Part shown: positions 41,093 to 50,407 of the stretch, one piece after another
Position numbering within the stretch: position 1 is the first letter of the stretch
Layout of the letters: the number at the start of each line of letters is the position of its first letter
Origin: JANMDU01 sp031418715
GTDB taxonomy: Bacteria > Pseudomonadota > Gammaproteobacteria > Burkholderiales > Burkholderiaceae_C
Reading direction: 5' to 3'
NCBI GenBank assembly: GCA_031418715.1
Contig: JANOJL010000045.1
Span: forward strand, 310,001 to 374,000
DNA length: 64,000 nucleotides
Notes under the pieces: generated by a model
Told to the model about the DNA's origin: nothing
The model's database searches: none
What the model saw: the letters and a program-made list of their open reading frames with translations, nothing else
Position numbers and translations under genes: made by a program

Positions 41093-42343
41093 TTACTTCG
41101 TCGCAGCAGCCGTCACCAGCTTTTTCTGCGCATCGGCCACACTCATTTTGTCGTCGTTCCAGTAAGCGCTGACCATGTCTTTGATCGCGCCTTCTGCGGC
41201 TGGCTTGATGGCCATGCCGTGAGCTACTGATGGCACGAGGCCGCCGCTCTTAGCTGTGGCTACGAAGTCTTTCGCCGAGAGCTTCGCGCAGTCGTCAAAC
41301 TTGCTCATGTCATGACCCAAACGCACGGGGATGGAGCCCTTGTTTTGGTTGAACACTTCTTGGAATTCTTTGGAAAGAATCGCACTGGCCAGATCCGCTT
41401 GCGCTTTTTGAGCTGCTGGGTCTTTCAGCTTGAACAAAATGAAGCTGTCCACGTTGAAGGTGTAGGCGTTGGCTGTGCCGGGAGCAGCTGCGCAGAGGAA
41501 GCCTTCACCGGGCTTTTTGCCAGCTGCTGTGAATTCACCTTTCGCCCAATCGCCCATGAATTGGAATCCAGCTTTGCCTTGAATGACCATCGCGGTGGTC
41601 AAGTTCCAATCGCGCCCTGTGGAAGCGCTATCGGTGTAGCCTTTGAGCTTTTTGAAAGTCTCCAGCACTTTGGTGGTGGTCGGACTTTGAAGTGCTTTGG
41701 GATCGAGTTTGATCAGCGCGTCGTTGTAATATTTCGCACCGCCAATGCCCAGAGCGACAGACTCAAACACGGTGAAATCTTGCCAATTTTGACCGCCATG
41801 CGCGAGCGCTACTGCGCCTGATTTTTTGATTTTGTCTGCTGCGACGAAGAACTCATCCCAGCTCTTTGGCATGCCAGCCACGCCAGCTTTTTTAAGCACA
41901 TCAGGATTGGCCCACATCCAGTTGACGCGGTGCACGTTTACAGGCGCAGCCACATAGCTGCCTTTGCTCTTCATCACATCAGCCACGACTTTAGGTAGCA
42001 ACTCGTCCCACTTCTCGGCCTTGGCCACAGCATCCATGCTAGCCAGCATGCCTTCGTTGGCCCACTCTTGAATTCCTGGGCCTTTGACCTGAGCGGCGGC
42101 CGGCGGGTTGCCAGCCACTGCGCGGCTTTTCAATGCGGTTTGCGCGTTATCACCGCCGCCACCAGCCACTGCAAAATCTTTCCACTTGTGGCCCTTGGCC
42201 TCCATCATTTTCTTCAGCTCAGCCACCGATTTGGCCTCGCCGCCTGAAGTCCAGTAGTGCAGCACTTCCACTTCACCGGCCTGAACCGCCACCGCGCCTG
42301 CAGCTATTGCCACCGCAGCGGCCAATTTTGAGAGTCTTAACAT
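41093..42343 (-). CDS. Sugar ABC importer periplasmic binding protein (GtsA-like)
   Basis: 416 residues with a cleavable signal peptide (LAAAVAIAAGAVAVQAG). The mature start EVEVLHYWTSGGEAKSV and motifs GGGGDNAQTALKSRAVAG, NVHRVNWMWANPDVLKK, FMGDWAKGEF match extracellular solute-binding family 1, glucose/mannose type. Delivers sugar to the permeases; first gene of the importer operon. GAGGAG lies seven bases before the ATG at 42343; the longer frame to 42394 is not needed. Confidence 0.93.
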   Translation of the reverse strand: MLRLSKLAAAVAIAAGAVAVQAGEVEVLHYWTSGGEAKSVAELKKMMEAKGHKWKDFAVAGGGGDNAQTALKSRAVAGNPPAAAQVKGPGIQEWANEGMLASMDAVAKAEKWDELLPKVVADVMKSKGSYVAAPVNVHRVNWMWANPDVLKKAGVAGMPKSWDEFFVAADKIKKSGAVALAHGGQNWQDFTVFESVALGIGGAKYYNDALIKLDPKALQSPTTTKVLETFKKLKGYTDSASTGRDWNLTTAMVIQGKAGFQFMGDWAKGEFTAAGKKPGEGFLCAAAPGTANAYTFNVDSFILFKLKDPAAQKAQADLASAILSKEFQEVFNQNKGSIPVRLGHDMSKFDDCAKLSAKDFVATAKSGGLVPSVAHGMAIKPAAEGAIKDMVSAYWNDDKMSVADAQKKLVTAAATK

Positions 42344-42539
42344 CTTGTGTCTCCTCGATAGCCAAAGCCTGTGGCAACATGCCCGCTTCAGCAAAGCCCT
42401 GTCCGCCCCTTGCGTCCAGTTGCGTTAATTATTCTTTAATTTTTATTAAAAATTGCTAGGGTTTTCCCGTTATTCGAAACTGAATGCAAGCAACGGTCTG
42501 AATCGTGAGGCTTGACATGCTTGCCGCTACAGTGTCGGC

Positions 42540-43478
42540 ATGAGCAAAACACCTTCTTTTTCATCCGTCAGCTTGATCGGCGTACCCACCGACATCGGCG
42601 CGGGCGCGCGTGGCGCAGGCATGGGGCCCGAGGCGCTTCGTGTGGCAGGTATCCGCGAGGCGATTGCGCAGTTTGGCTTGAACGTGATCGACACCGGCAA
42701 TCTCGCAGGCCCCGCCAATCCTTGGCAAGCAGCGACCAACGGTTTTCGTCATCTGCCAGAGGTAATCGAATGGAATCGCTTGCTGCACGACGCGATGCTC
42801 GCACAATTGCAAGCCGGGCATCTGCCCGTCATGCTCGGCGGAGACCATTGCCTAGCGATTGGCTCGATCAGCGCCGTGGCCAAGCATTGCAAAGCACAGG
42901 GCAAGAAGCTGCGCGTGCTGTGGTTTGATGCACATGCTGACTTCAACACCGCAACGCTCACACCCAGCGGCAATATTCATGGCATGCCCGTGGCCTGCCT
43001 CTGCGGCCACGGGCCGCATGAGCTGGTGAGCATTGGCGGTTTCTCAGCACAGCAGCCCGCGCTGTATCCAAAAGAAATTCGCCAAATCGGTATTCGCAGT
43101 GTCGATGCTGGCGAGAAAAAACTCGTCAAAGACATGGGTATCGAGGTCTTTGACATGCGCTACATCGACGAAATGGGCATGCGTCACGCGATGGAGCTGG
43201 CGCTGGCTGTGATGGATGCCAACACGCATCTGCACGTGAGCCTCGACGTGGATTTTCTCGACCCCGATATCGCTCCCGGCGTCGGCACCACCGTGCGTGG
43301 CGGCCCCACTTACCGCGAGGCGCAACTGTGTATGGAAATGATCGCCGATACCGGCCGCTTGGCCTCGCTAGACATCGTCGAGCTCAATCCGGCGTTTGAT
43401 ATACGCAACCAAACTGCTGAGCTGGCGGTGGATTTGGTGGAGAGCTTGTTTGGCAAGAGCACGCTTATGCGCAGCTAG
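42540..43478 (+). CDS. rocF: Arginase-family enzyme
   Basis: 312 residues. The binuclear manganese site is intact: GGDHCLAIGS, WFDAHADFNT, SLDVDFLDPDIAPGVGT. N-terminal SLIGVPTDIGAGARGAGMGPEALR and C-terminal VELNPAFDIRNQTAELAVDLVESL fit true arginases (L-arginine to ornithine and urea). Agmatinase or formiminoglutamase specificity is less likely but not excluded. Stands alone, convergent with lptE, divergent from the sugar importer. Confidence 0.88.
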   Translation: MSKTPSFSSVSLIGVPTDIGAGARGAGMGPEALRVAGIREAIAQFGLNVIDTGNLAGPANPWQAATNGFRHLPEVIEWNRLLHDAMLAQLQAGHLPVMLGGDHCLAIGSISAVAKHCKAQGKKLRVLWFDAHADFNTATLTPSGNIHGMPVACLCGHGPHELVSIGGFSAQQPALYPKEIRQIGIRSVDAGEKKLVKDMGIEVFDMRYIDEMGMRHAMELALAVMDANTHLHVSLDVDFLDPDIAPGVGTTVRGGPTYREAQLCMEMIADTGRLASLDIVELNPAFDIRNQTAELAVDLVESLFGKSTLMRS

Positions 43479-43491
43479 TCATCTTAGAATT

Positions 43492-43555
43492 GCTATAAGA
43501 TAAATAGCAAACTACGTATATTCTATAACGGGTACAGACTGATTTTCTTTAAATT
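43492..43555 (+). repeat. Dispersed palindromic element between convergent arginase and lptE
   Basis: GCTATAAGATAAATAGC, TATTCTATAACGGGTACAG, then TTTTCTTTAAATTT. Occupies nearly all the 86-base convergent gap. Confidence 0.87.
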
Positions 43556-43564
43556 TTTCGATAT

Positions 43565-44104
43565 TTAAAGTACTTTGACCGACGACAGCCTTCGCAGAGC
43601 CTGCTGCACGATATCGCTTTGCATGCTGCGATAAATCAGCGCTTCTTCAGATTCCTTGGCCAACGCACCGCTTTCGTTGAAGCTGATGTCGCGCTGTTGC
43701 AAAAGCTCGGTTTCAGGAATCACTTCTTTGCCATCTTTGCCACGCAGCCGGAATTTGAAGCGCACACGCAACTGAAATTCGCGCACCTGGCCAGACGCAT
43801 TCACGCCCACCACCGTTTTCTCACGCTGGTCTTGCAGCACTTCCAAAATCACTTGCGCCGCATCCAGCTCGCGGTTGTCAGAGATCACGCGCACACCACT
43901 GGCTTCAAGCGAGCGCTTCAACTCCTGCCCCAAGCTGGAGCTTTCCGCGAAGCCTGCATACATCACGCTGAATGGCAAATTCGGCGCTTCACGCAATTGG
44001 AAACCGCAGGCGGGCAGCAGCGTGGCGCTGGCCGCAGCAGCGCCGTAGCCTGCGAAGCGTTGAAGCGCGAGGCGGCGAGAGAATGGGGTGGTTTGAACTT
44101 GCAT
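43565..44104 (-). CDS. lptE: LPS-assembly lipoprotein LptE
   Basis: 179 residues. After an Arg-rich start, AASATLLPACGFQLREAPNLPFSVMYAGF holds the lipobox (Cys-33) and the typical GFQLR start of mature LptE. Then LKRSLEASGVRVI, a beta-rich middle and the C-terminal ALIYRSMQSDIVQQALRRL. It plugs LptD at the outer membrane for lipopolysaccharide insertion. Its start overlaps the leuS stop by one base (TGATG). The usual next gene, holA, is absent. Confidence 0.9.
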   Translation of the reverse strand: MQVQTTPFSRRLALQRFAGYGAAAASATLLPACGFQLREAPNLPFSVMYAGFAESSSLGQELKRSLEASGVRVISDNRELDAAQVILEVLQDQREKTVVGVNASGQVREFQLRVRFKFRLRGKDGKEVIPETELLQQRDISFNESGALAKESEEALIYRSMQSDIVQQALRRLSSVKVL

Positions 44105-46884
44105 CAGATGACAATGTTAACCAATCGACCCGGCACGACGATGATTTTCTTCGGCAGCGCACCAGCCGCTGCTTTTACAAAGGCATCGCTGGCCAGAGCC
44201 GCCGCTTCAATCTCTTCCTTGCTCGCGCCCGAGGGGACTAGCAAAGAGCCGCGCAGCTTGCCGCCCACTTGCAGCATCAACTCGATCTCGTCTTGCACCA
44301 AAGCCGCCTCAGCCACCTTGGGCCAAGCGGTATCGAGAAGATCACCATGCACACCGGCATAGCCCAAGCCTTGCCACAGCGCATGCGACAAATGCGGCGA
44401 AGCCGGGTAGAGCACGCGCAGCAAAATACCAAAGCCTTCAAACACCGCCAACATGTCGCTGTTACCCGCCACTTGCGTGCCGTCACCTGCCTTGAAGCCT
44501 TCTAAAGCATTGAGCAATTTCATCGCGCCAGAGACCACCGTGTTGTACTGCATGCGCTCGTAGTCGTAGTTGATTTGTTTCAACACGGTGTGAATTTCTA
44601 AGCGAAGCACCTTGGCCTGCTTGCTCAAATTTTTCGAATCAAATGCACCTTCAGCCCTTATAAAACCTGCGCTGGGCGCTATAGAAATAAGAGTGTGCAG
44701 CTTGCTACCTAAGCCCCAGACGCGCTTCAAGAAGCGGTAGCTGCCCTCTACCGCGCCATCGTTCCACTCCAGAGTGGCCTCGGGCGGGGCGGTGAACATG
44801 GTGTAGAGGCGGGCGGTGTCCGCGCCGTATTTGTCGATCAGCTCTTGCGGATCGATGCCGTTGTTTTTGCTCTTGCTCATCGTGCCTACGCCTTCGTAGG
44901 TGATGGCCGTGCCAGCGGGCAGCGGCTCACCTGCGTAATCCACAGCATGCTTCAATTTTGCGCCGATGATCTTGCCGGCCTCATCATGCACATGCTCCAC
45001 ATCGTGCGGCCAGAAATACTCCTTACCGCCTTTCTCGTTTTTGCGCGAGTAGATATGGTTAAGCACCATGCCTTGGCACAGCAGCTTGGTGAAGGGCTCA
45101 TCCATGCGCACCAAATCCATATCGCGCATGACCTTCGTCCAGAAGCGGGCGTAAAGCAAATGCAAGATGGCGTGCTCAATACCGCCAATGTACTGATCCA
45201 TGCCTGCGCCGTCTGCACCGCCTTGCTTTGGCATCCAGTAATCCACCGCATCATTGGTCATCACCGCGCTGTCTTTTTGATCTTGCTGCGGCAAGCAATA
45301 GCGGATGAAATACCAAGATGAATCCACGAAGGTGTCCATCGTGTCGGTCTCGCGGCGCGCATCTTGGCCGCAAATCGGGCACACCGCGCCTTTGTGAAAA
45401 CCTTCGTGTTTGTGCAGCGGATTGCCCGAGCCATCAGGGATGCAATCTTCGGGCAAGCGCACGGGCAATTGCGACAGCGGCACAGGCTGTGCGCCATGCT
45501 CTGGGCAATGCACGATCGGAATCGGCGTACCCCAGTAGCGCTGGCGGCTGATGCCCCAATCGCGCAAACGCCAAGTGGTTTTTTTCTCGCCGAGGTTTTT
45601 GGCAGCGAGTTCAGCGGCGACAGCATCGACGCAAGCTTTGAATTTCAAGCCATCGTATTTGCCGGAATTGACTGCTGTGCCTTCGCCTTTTTCGGCGTAA
45701 TGCTCTTGCCAGGCGTCGGTTGAAAAGGATTGCCCGGCCACTTGCACGACCTGCTTGATACCCAAGTTGTATTTCTTCGCAAACGCAAAATCTCGCTCAT
45801 CATGCGCAGGCACGCCCATCACCGCGCCATCGCCATAGCTCATGAGCACATAGTTGCCCACCCACACTTCGATTTGTTCGCCAGTAAGTGGATGCGAAAC
45901 AAACAAACCAGTAGCCACGCCTTCTTTTTCCTTCACCGCCAGCTCGGCCTCAGTCGTGCCGCCCGCCTTAAGTGCTTCTATTTTTATAGCAAGCTCGCTA
46001 GATAATTCGCCGGCTCTCACCGCAATGGGATGCTCAGGCGCAACGGCCACAAAGGTCACGCCCATGATCGTATCAGCGCGTGTGGTGAAGACGTACATCT
46101 TGCCGTCTTGAATCAACTTGCCCTGCGCATCTTTAATCTCATGCGGAAACGCAAAGCGCACACCCTCAGATTTACCGAGCCAATTTTCCTGCATCAGGCG
46201 CACTTTGTCGGGCCAGCCGGTGAGTGTGGCGTTTGGGTTACCGATCTGCACATGATCGAGCAGTTCTTGCGCATAGTCGGTGATCTTGAGGTAGTAGCCC
46301 GGAATCTCGCGCTTCTCGACCGTTGCACCTGTGCGCCAGCCTTTGCCGTCAATCACTTGTTCATTGGCCAACACAGTTTGGTCAACCGGATCCCAATTGA
46401 CGATTTGCGTTTTGCGGTAAGCAATGCCCTTTTCCAGCATCTTCAAAAATAGCCACTGATTCCACTTGTAGTAACTCGGGTCACAAGCGGTCATCTCGCG
46501 GCTCCAGTCAATCGCCAAACCCATCGCCTTCATCTGGCGCTTCATGTAATCAATGTTCTCGTACGTCCACTTCGCAGGCGGCACTTTGTTTTTCATCGCC
46601 GCGTTTTCTGCCGGCAGACCAAACGCATCCCAGCCCATCGGCATGAGCACGTTGTAGCCCTTCATACGCAGCTGGCGCGTGAGCATGTCGTTGATGGTGT
46701 AGTTGCGCACATGGCCCATGTGCAGCTTGCCGCTTGGGTAGGGCAGCATCGAGCAGGCATAGTATTTGGGCTTTAAATTGCCTTGGGCATCCTTGGCGTG
46801 TTCATGCACGCGGTAAGCATCGGTTGCGTTCCAGTGGTCTTGTGCGGCTTTTTCAAGCGCTGTGTGATCGTATTTGTCTTGCAT
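44104..46884 (-). CDS. leuS: Leucyl-tRNA synthetase
   Basis: 926 residues. HIGH-type motif KLHMGHVRNYTIND, editing domain (about 225-430, with the T-rich VFTTRADTIMGVT), zinc-like insert AVCPICGQDAR, and KMSKS variant GTMSKSKNNG. Ends with the family's C-terminal VNIVI. Longer than typical bacterial LeuS by several tens of residues. Part of the excess is in the anticodon-binding region, where residues near 730-750 (LISIAPSAGFIRAEGAFDS) coincide with a degenerate repeat (44643-44692). Ribosome site is unremarkable. Third product of the exbD-leuS-lptE run. Confidence 0.96.
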   Translation of the reverse strand: MQDKYDHTALEKAAQDHWNATDAYRVHEHAKDAQGNLKPKYYACSMLPYPSGKLHMGHVRNYTINDMLTRQLRMKGYNVLMPMGWDAFGLPAENAAMKNKVPPAKWTYENIDYMKRQMKAMGLAIDWSREMTACDPSYYKWNQWLFLKMLEKGIAYRKTQIVNWDPVDQTVLANEQVIDGKGWRTGATVEKREIPGYYLKITDYAQELLDHVQIGNPNATLTGWPDKVRLMQENWLGKSEGVRFAFPHEIKDAQGKLIQDGKMYVFTTRADTIMGVTFVAVAPEHPIAVRAGELSSELAIKIEALKAGGTTEAELAVKEKEGVATGLFVSHPLTGEQIEVWVGNYVLMSYGDGAVMGVPAHDERDFAFAKKYNLGIKQVVQVAGQSFSTDAWQEHYAEKGEGTAVNSGKYDGLKFKACVDAVAAELAAKNLGEKKTTWRLRDWGISRQRYWGTPIPIVHCPEHGAQPVPLSQLPVRLPEDCIPDGSGNPLHKHEGFHKGAVCPICGQDARRETDTMDTFVDSSWYFIRYCLPQQDQKDSAVMTNDAVDYWMPKQGGADGAGMDQYIGGIEHAILHLLYARFWTKVMRDMDLVRMDEPFTKLLCQGMVLNHIYSRKNEKGGKEYFWPHDVEHVHDEAGKIIGAKLKHAVDYAGEPLPAGTAITYEGVGTMSKSKNNGIDPQELIDKYGADTARLYTMFTAPPEATLEWNDGAVEGSYRFLKRVWGLGSKLHTLISIAPSAGFIRAEGAFDSKNLSKQAKVLRLEIHTVLKQINYDYERMQYNTVVSGAMKLLNALEGFKAGDGTQVAGNSDMLAVFEGFGILLRVLYPASPHLSHALWQGLGYAGVHGDLLDTAWPKVAEAALVQDEIELMLQVGGKLRGSLLVPSGASKEEIEAAALASDAFVKAAAGALPKKIIVVPGRLVNIVI
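44643..44692 (-). repeat. Degenerate dispersed element inside leuS
   Basis: CAGCCCTTATAAAACCTGCG, then GGGCGCTATAGAAATAAGAG. Keeps the CCxTTATA core and one palindrome arm; open in the leuS frame. Confidence 0.55.
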
Positions 46885-46913
46885 ACCCCGATTTTACGGG
46901 GCTGCGCTTGCCT

Positions 46914-47345
46914 TCAAGGCTTTGCTGGGGGCGCTTGTGGGTTTGCCACAAAACCAATGCGGGTGAGGCCGGCTTTTTGTGCGATGCCGATCACCTCTAT
47001 CACTTTGCCATAGGGCACAGTCTCGTCGCTGCGCAGTTGCACTTCGGTGTCTTTGTTGGCTTCTGCGGTTTTTCTCAGACTGTCGGCCAGCGCAGGCAGT
47101 TCAATTGCTTGGTCACCCAAGAAGATTTTGGCGGATTTGTCGATCACAACGGTGACGAATTTAGGCGCTTCGGTGGGCTTGGCGGCTTCGCTGCTGGGCA
47201 GATCGAGCTTGATCGAGCTGGCTAGCAAGGGCGCGGTGATGATGAAGATCACCAACAGCACGAGCATCACATCCACCAGCGGCGTGACATTGATCTCGCT
47301 CATGGGCTGGCTTCCCTTGGTTCGCTCGAGTTTACCGAAGCTCAT
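46914..47345 (-). CDS. exbD: ExbD/TolR-family biopolymer transport protein
   Basis: 143 residues, one membrane span. MSEINVTPLVDVMLVLLVIFIITAPLL-type N-terminus with the proton-relay Asp in TPLVDVML, then a periplasmic domain (VVIDKSAKIFLGDQAI). Uses the proton gradient with the ExbB-type partner upstream, 3 bases away, to energise TonB or Tol. In this chromosomal order (dapB-exbB-exbD-leuS) it is a conserved betaproteobacterial arrangement; TolR is the alternative name. Confidence 0.9.
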   Translation of the reverse strand: MSFGKLERTKGSQPMSEINVTPLVDVMLVLLVIFIITAPLLASSIKLDLPSSEAAKPTEAPKFVTVVIDKSAKIFLGDQAIELPALADSLRKTAEANKDTEVQLRSDETVPYGKVIEVIGIAQKAGLTRIGFVANPQAPPAKP

Positions 47346-47348
47346 GGC

Positions 47349-47996
47349 TTACTTGACCGAATGATGTGCGAGCAATTCGCGCAGATCGCGAGCAAAACCT
47401 TCGAGGTCAGCTTCAATCCTGCCAATGTAGCGACCAAACAGGTTGAAAGCGAGCACAGCGGGGATGGCCACGGCCAAGCCCGCAGCCGTCATGATGAGCG
47501 CTTCGCCTACTGGGCCAGCGATTTTGTCAATCGTCACTTGGCCTGCGCCCACCAGCCCAATCAGCGCGTGATAAATACCCCAGACTGTGCCGAGCAAGCC
47601 GACGAAAGGCGCGGTTGAGCCTACTGTGGCCAACAAGATTTGACCGAATTGCAATTTGAGCAATACGCCGTGCAAGGCATCGCGCAGCAAGCGCGTAAGT
47701 TGCTGGGCTTTGTCGCCTGCGCCAGCCAAGGTGCCACTGGCGTTGACTTGAGCAGCGTCAATCAGCGGCAACACGAGTAGCTCACGGTCTAGCGCGGCTA
47801 CGCTCGCGCGGCCTTGGGCAACATCCGCGGCTTGCCAGAAGCTCGCGACGGACTTGGCCACATCGGGCACAGCACGCTTGATGACCCAGGCTTTCCAGAA
47901 AATCACCACCCAACTGGCCACCGACATGAGCAGCAGCAGCACGGCAATAAACTTACCCACGCCGTCCGTTTGTTTGAGGAAATCGAGTGCGTCCAT
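47349..47996 (-). CDS. exbB: ExbB/TolQ/MotA-family proton channel protein
   Basis: 215 residues with three membrane spans near 15-35, 115-140 and 155-180. Conserved VGSTAPFVGLLGTVWGIYHAL and EALIMTAAGLAVAIPAVLAFN contain the pore Thr and proline residues. Works with ExbD. Follows dapB by 15 bases. Confidence 0.91.
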   Translation of the reverse strand: MDALDFLKQTDGVGKFIAVLLLLMSVASWVVIFWKAWVIKRAVPDVAKSVASFWQAADVAQGRASVAALDRELLVLPLIDAAQVNASGTLAGAGDKAQQLTRLLRDALHGVLLKLQFGQILLATVGSTAPFVGLLGTVWGIYHALIGLVGAGQVTIDKIAGPVGEALIMTAAGLAVAIPAVLAFNLFGRYIGRIEADLEGFARDLRELLAHHSVK

Positions 47997-48011
47997 CGTT
48001 TGTTTCGCTTC

Positions 48012-48821
48012 TTATGTGTTGAGACCGAGCACGTCAAACATATCAAACATGCCGTTTTTCTTGCCGCTTAAGAAGCGCACGGCACGCAAAGCACCTTGCG
48101 CGTATCCCTCTCGGGTGGAGGACTTGTGCGTGATTTCAATTCGCTCGCCAATACCGGCAAACATCACCGTGTGATCGCCCACGATATCGCCGCCGCGAAT
48201 GGCGGAAAAACCTATTGACTCAGGATCGCGCGCGCCTGTGATGCCCTCACGCGCAAACACGGCGTGACCTTTGAGATCTCGTCCCAAGGCTTTTGCCACC
48301 ACTTCGCCCATCTTCAGCGCCGTGCCTGAAGGCGCATCAATTTTGTGGCGATGGTGGGTTTCGATGATTTCGATGTCGTAACCATTGGAGAGCGACTTGG
48401 CAGCCATCTCCAGCAGTTTCAACGTGACGTTCACTCCCACGCTCATGTTGGGCGCAAGCATGATGGCGATATCTTTGGAGGCTTCCTCTAGCTGCTGCTT
48501 TTGCAATTCAGAAAAGCCCGTCGTACCAATGACCATGCTTACACCCTGAGCGCGACAATGCGCCAGATGCGCCATCGTGCCTTCAGGGCGGGTGAAATCA
48601 ATCAGGGCGTGGCAGCCTTTCAAAGCATGCGACACATCGGAGGTGATGGTGACACCGCTGGCAGTGCCGAGAAAGCCACTGGCGTCTAAGCCGAGCCCTG
48701 AACTACTAGGTACATCCAGCGCGCCGCCGAGCTGGCAATCTTCGGCATGCGCCACGGCTTCGATTAGCATGCGACCCATGCGGCCGCCTGCGCCTGCGAT
48801 GCAAATGATGTGTTGCGCCAT
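48012..48821 (-). CDS. dapB: 4-hydroxy-tetrahydrodipicolinate reductase
   Basis: 269 residues. IAGAGGRMGRMLIEAV (NAD(P) binding), ALIDFTRPEGT, LAPNMSVGVNV, and the catalytic ETHHRHKIDAPSGTAL with its His/Lys. Lysine and peptidoglycan precursor pathway. 11 bases after the bamE stop. Confidence 0.97.
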   Translation of the reverse strand: MAQHIICIAGAGGRMGRMLIEAVAHAEDCQLGGALDVPSSSGLGLDASGFLGTASGVTITSDVSHALKGCHALIDFTRPEGTMAHLAHCRAQGVSMVIGTTGFSELQKQQLEEASKDIAIMLAPNMSVGVNVTLKLLEMAAKSLSNGYDIEIIETHHRHKIDAPSGTALKMGEVVAKALGRDLKGHAVFAREGITGARDPESIGFSAIRGGDIVGDHTVMFAGIGERIEITHKSSTREGYAQGALRAVRFLSGKKNGMFDMFDVLGLNT

Positions 48822-48832
48822 TCTGCCTGCCC

Positions 48833-50215
48833 TTATTGCGCAGCAGGTGTGAAGAACTCGCGCTCGATGAACCAGCGGCCATCGCGCTTGACCAGGAACA
48901 TGGCTTTGGTACCTACTTCACGGTAAGCATCCGATTCGTAATCTTGGCGAAACACCAAGCGCGCCTCGGTGGGCGAGACCATGCGCACGCGCACGTCAAA
49001 CACACCCAAGCTGATGCGCGAACGGCCTTCGATGCGCGTGCGGCGCAGCGTTTCCCATTCAGCACGGGTGGGAGAAGTGCCTTTGAATTCGGGCAAGTAA
49101 TGGCCGAAATAGGCCGAAGCATTGCGCGCTTGCCAATCGCTCGTCCAGCGATTGAGGAAGCTGGTGATGTCTGGATCGGCAGCGGCCAAGGTGCTGGCTG
49201 ATTGGATGGGCACAGGCGGCGGCACGGGTGTGGGCGCTGCTTGAGGTGTGGCTGGAGAAGCTTGTGGCGCAGTGGCCGATGAACTTGCCACAGCGGCGAC
49301 AACAGGAGCGGATGTCGTCGCTGGAAGGGCAGCAGCTACGACAGCGACCGCAGTTGTTGGAGCTGGAGCTGGGGCTGGAACTGGGCTTTGTGATGCTGGC
49401 ACTACGCCGCTGGATGCTGCACTAGGCGCTGGCGCAGCAACGACACGTGCAGGTGCAGGTGCAGGGACAAGCGTAGGGGCTGCCGCTGGCGCGACGGTGG
49501 CGGGGGTTGGTGCGACGGTAGGCGCAGGCGCTTGCGCTGTGAGCAAAGGTGCGTTGGCCGCAGCCGATGAAGTGCTGGGGCGCGCAGCGTTGCTGGCAGC
49601 CACGGCGCGTTGCGTGCTAGCATCCCAAGCAGAGGTTATGGCACCCGGCGCTTCGAGCGGTGGATAACTCGTAGGCGCGGTGTTAGTGCTTGCGCTTGGC
49701 GCATTGTTTGCAACGGCCACTGCCGTATTTGACGCTGAATTCTTGATGCCGAACTCACGCAACACTTCCGGGGGCACTTCCAGCAGAGGCACTTTGCCCA
49801 AGCTGCGGCCTACAGAGAGGGCGGTCACGAATTCTTGTTCTGAGATCAGTTCATCGCCGTCCACCTTGGACAGCTCATCGCCTTTGAAAAACACGGTGAG
49901 CTTGCGCTGCTGGGACTCTTGACCTTGACGGCGAATGGTGAAGACATATTCCCAACGGTCTGCATGGAAAGCACTGGTCACCAAAGGCGAGCCCAAAATA
50001 TCGCGCACCTGCGCACGGGGCATGCCCACTTGCAGCGCGTCTTTTTGCTCTTTGGAGACAAAGTTGCCCTGCACCACTTCGACCTTATAGGGCGTGATGA
50101 AGTTGCCAACCTTAGCGAAACTTCCTACGGTATCCGTCACGCTTTTGATGCTGGAGCAGGAAGCAAGGGCGAGGCAAGCGCCAGCCAGTGCAGCCAAGCG
50201 GCGGATCCGACGCAT
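48833..50215 (-). CDS. bamE: BamE fused to a C-terminal NTF2-like domain
   Basis: 460 residues from MRRIRRLAAL. Lipobox ALASC (Cys-20), BamE fold at about 40-125 (VVQGNFVSKEQKDALQVGMPRAQVRDILGSPLV, RWEYVFTIRR, FKGDELSKVDG). A roughly 190-residue Ala/Pro/Ser/Thr/Val linker (about 155-345) leads to a domain near 350-458 (FLNRWTSDWQARNASAYF, WETLRRTRIEGRSRISLGVFDVRV, FLVKRDGRWFIEREFF) that resembles the NTF2/SnoaL-like domain found in some L,D-transpeptidases. BamE alone is usually under 200 residues. A 54-bases-longer start (50269) is possible. Divergent from fur, the classic omlA-fur arrangement. Confidence 0.85.
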   Translation of the reverse strand: MRRIRRLAALAGACLALASCSSIKSVTDTVGSFAKVGNFITPYKVEVVQGNFVSKEQKDALQVGMPRAQVRDILGSPLVTSAFHADRWEYVFTIRRQGQESQQRKLTVFFKGDELSKVDGDELISEQEFVTALSVGRSLGKVPLLEVPPEVLREFGIKNSASNTAVAVANNAPSASTNTAPTSYPPLEAPGAITSAWDASTQRAVAASNAARPSTSSAAANAPLLTAQAPAPTVAPTPATVAPAAAPTLVPAPAPARVVAAPAPSAASSGVVPASQSPVPAPAPAPTTAVAVVAAALPATTSAPVVAAVASSSATAPQASPATPQAAPTPVPPPVPIQSASTLAAADPDITSFLNRWTSDWQARNASAYFGHYLPEFKGTSPTRAEWETLRRTRIEGRSRISLGVFDVRVRMVSPTEARLVFRQDYESDAYREVGTKAMFLVKRDGRWFIEREFFTPAAQ

Positions 50216-50407
50216 GCGGCGCGTGCCTTGCGGGGAAACAGAACCAAAGATTTCAGAAGAAGCAGTCATGGCAGGAATCATTGCGAGCAGGCAAGGCTTG
50301 CAAATACTGCACGCCTTGGGGGACAAAGGTTATGATCAAACCATTGTAGCGGCTTCGCTTTGCACCACAGCGAACCACTGCGTCGGTTTGCATCACCCTG
50401 TCACACC

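Noticed and set aside
45972..46010. Element copy in leuS
   Set aside because: CTATTTTTATAGC palindrome present but no ATAACGG core.
49248..49667. Ala/Gly-rich plus-strand open frame
   Set aside because: Antisense to the low-complexity linker of BamE; produced by its biased codons.
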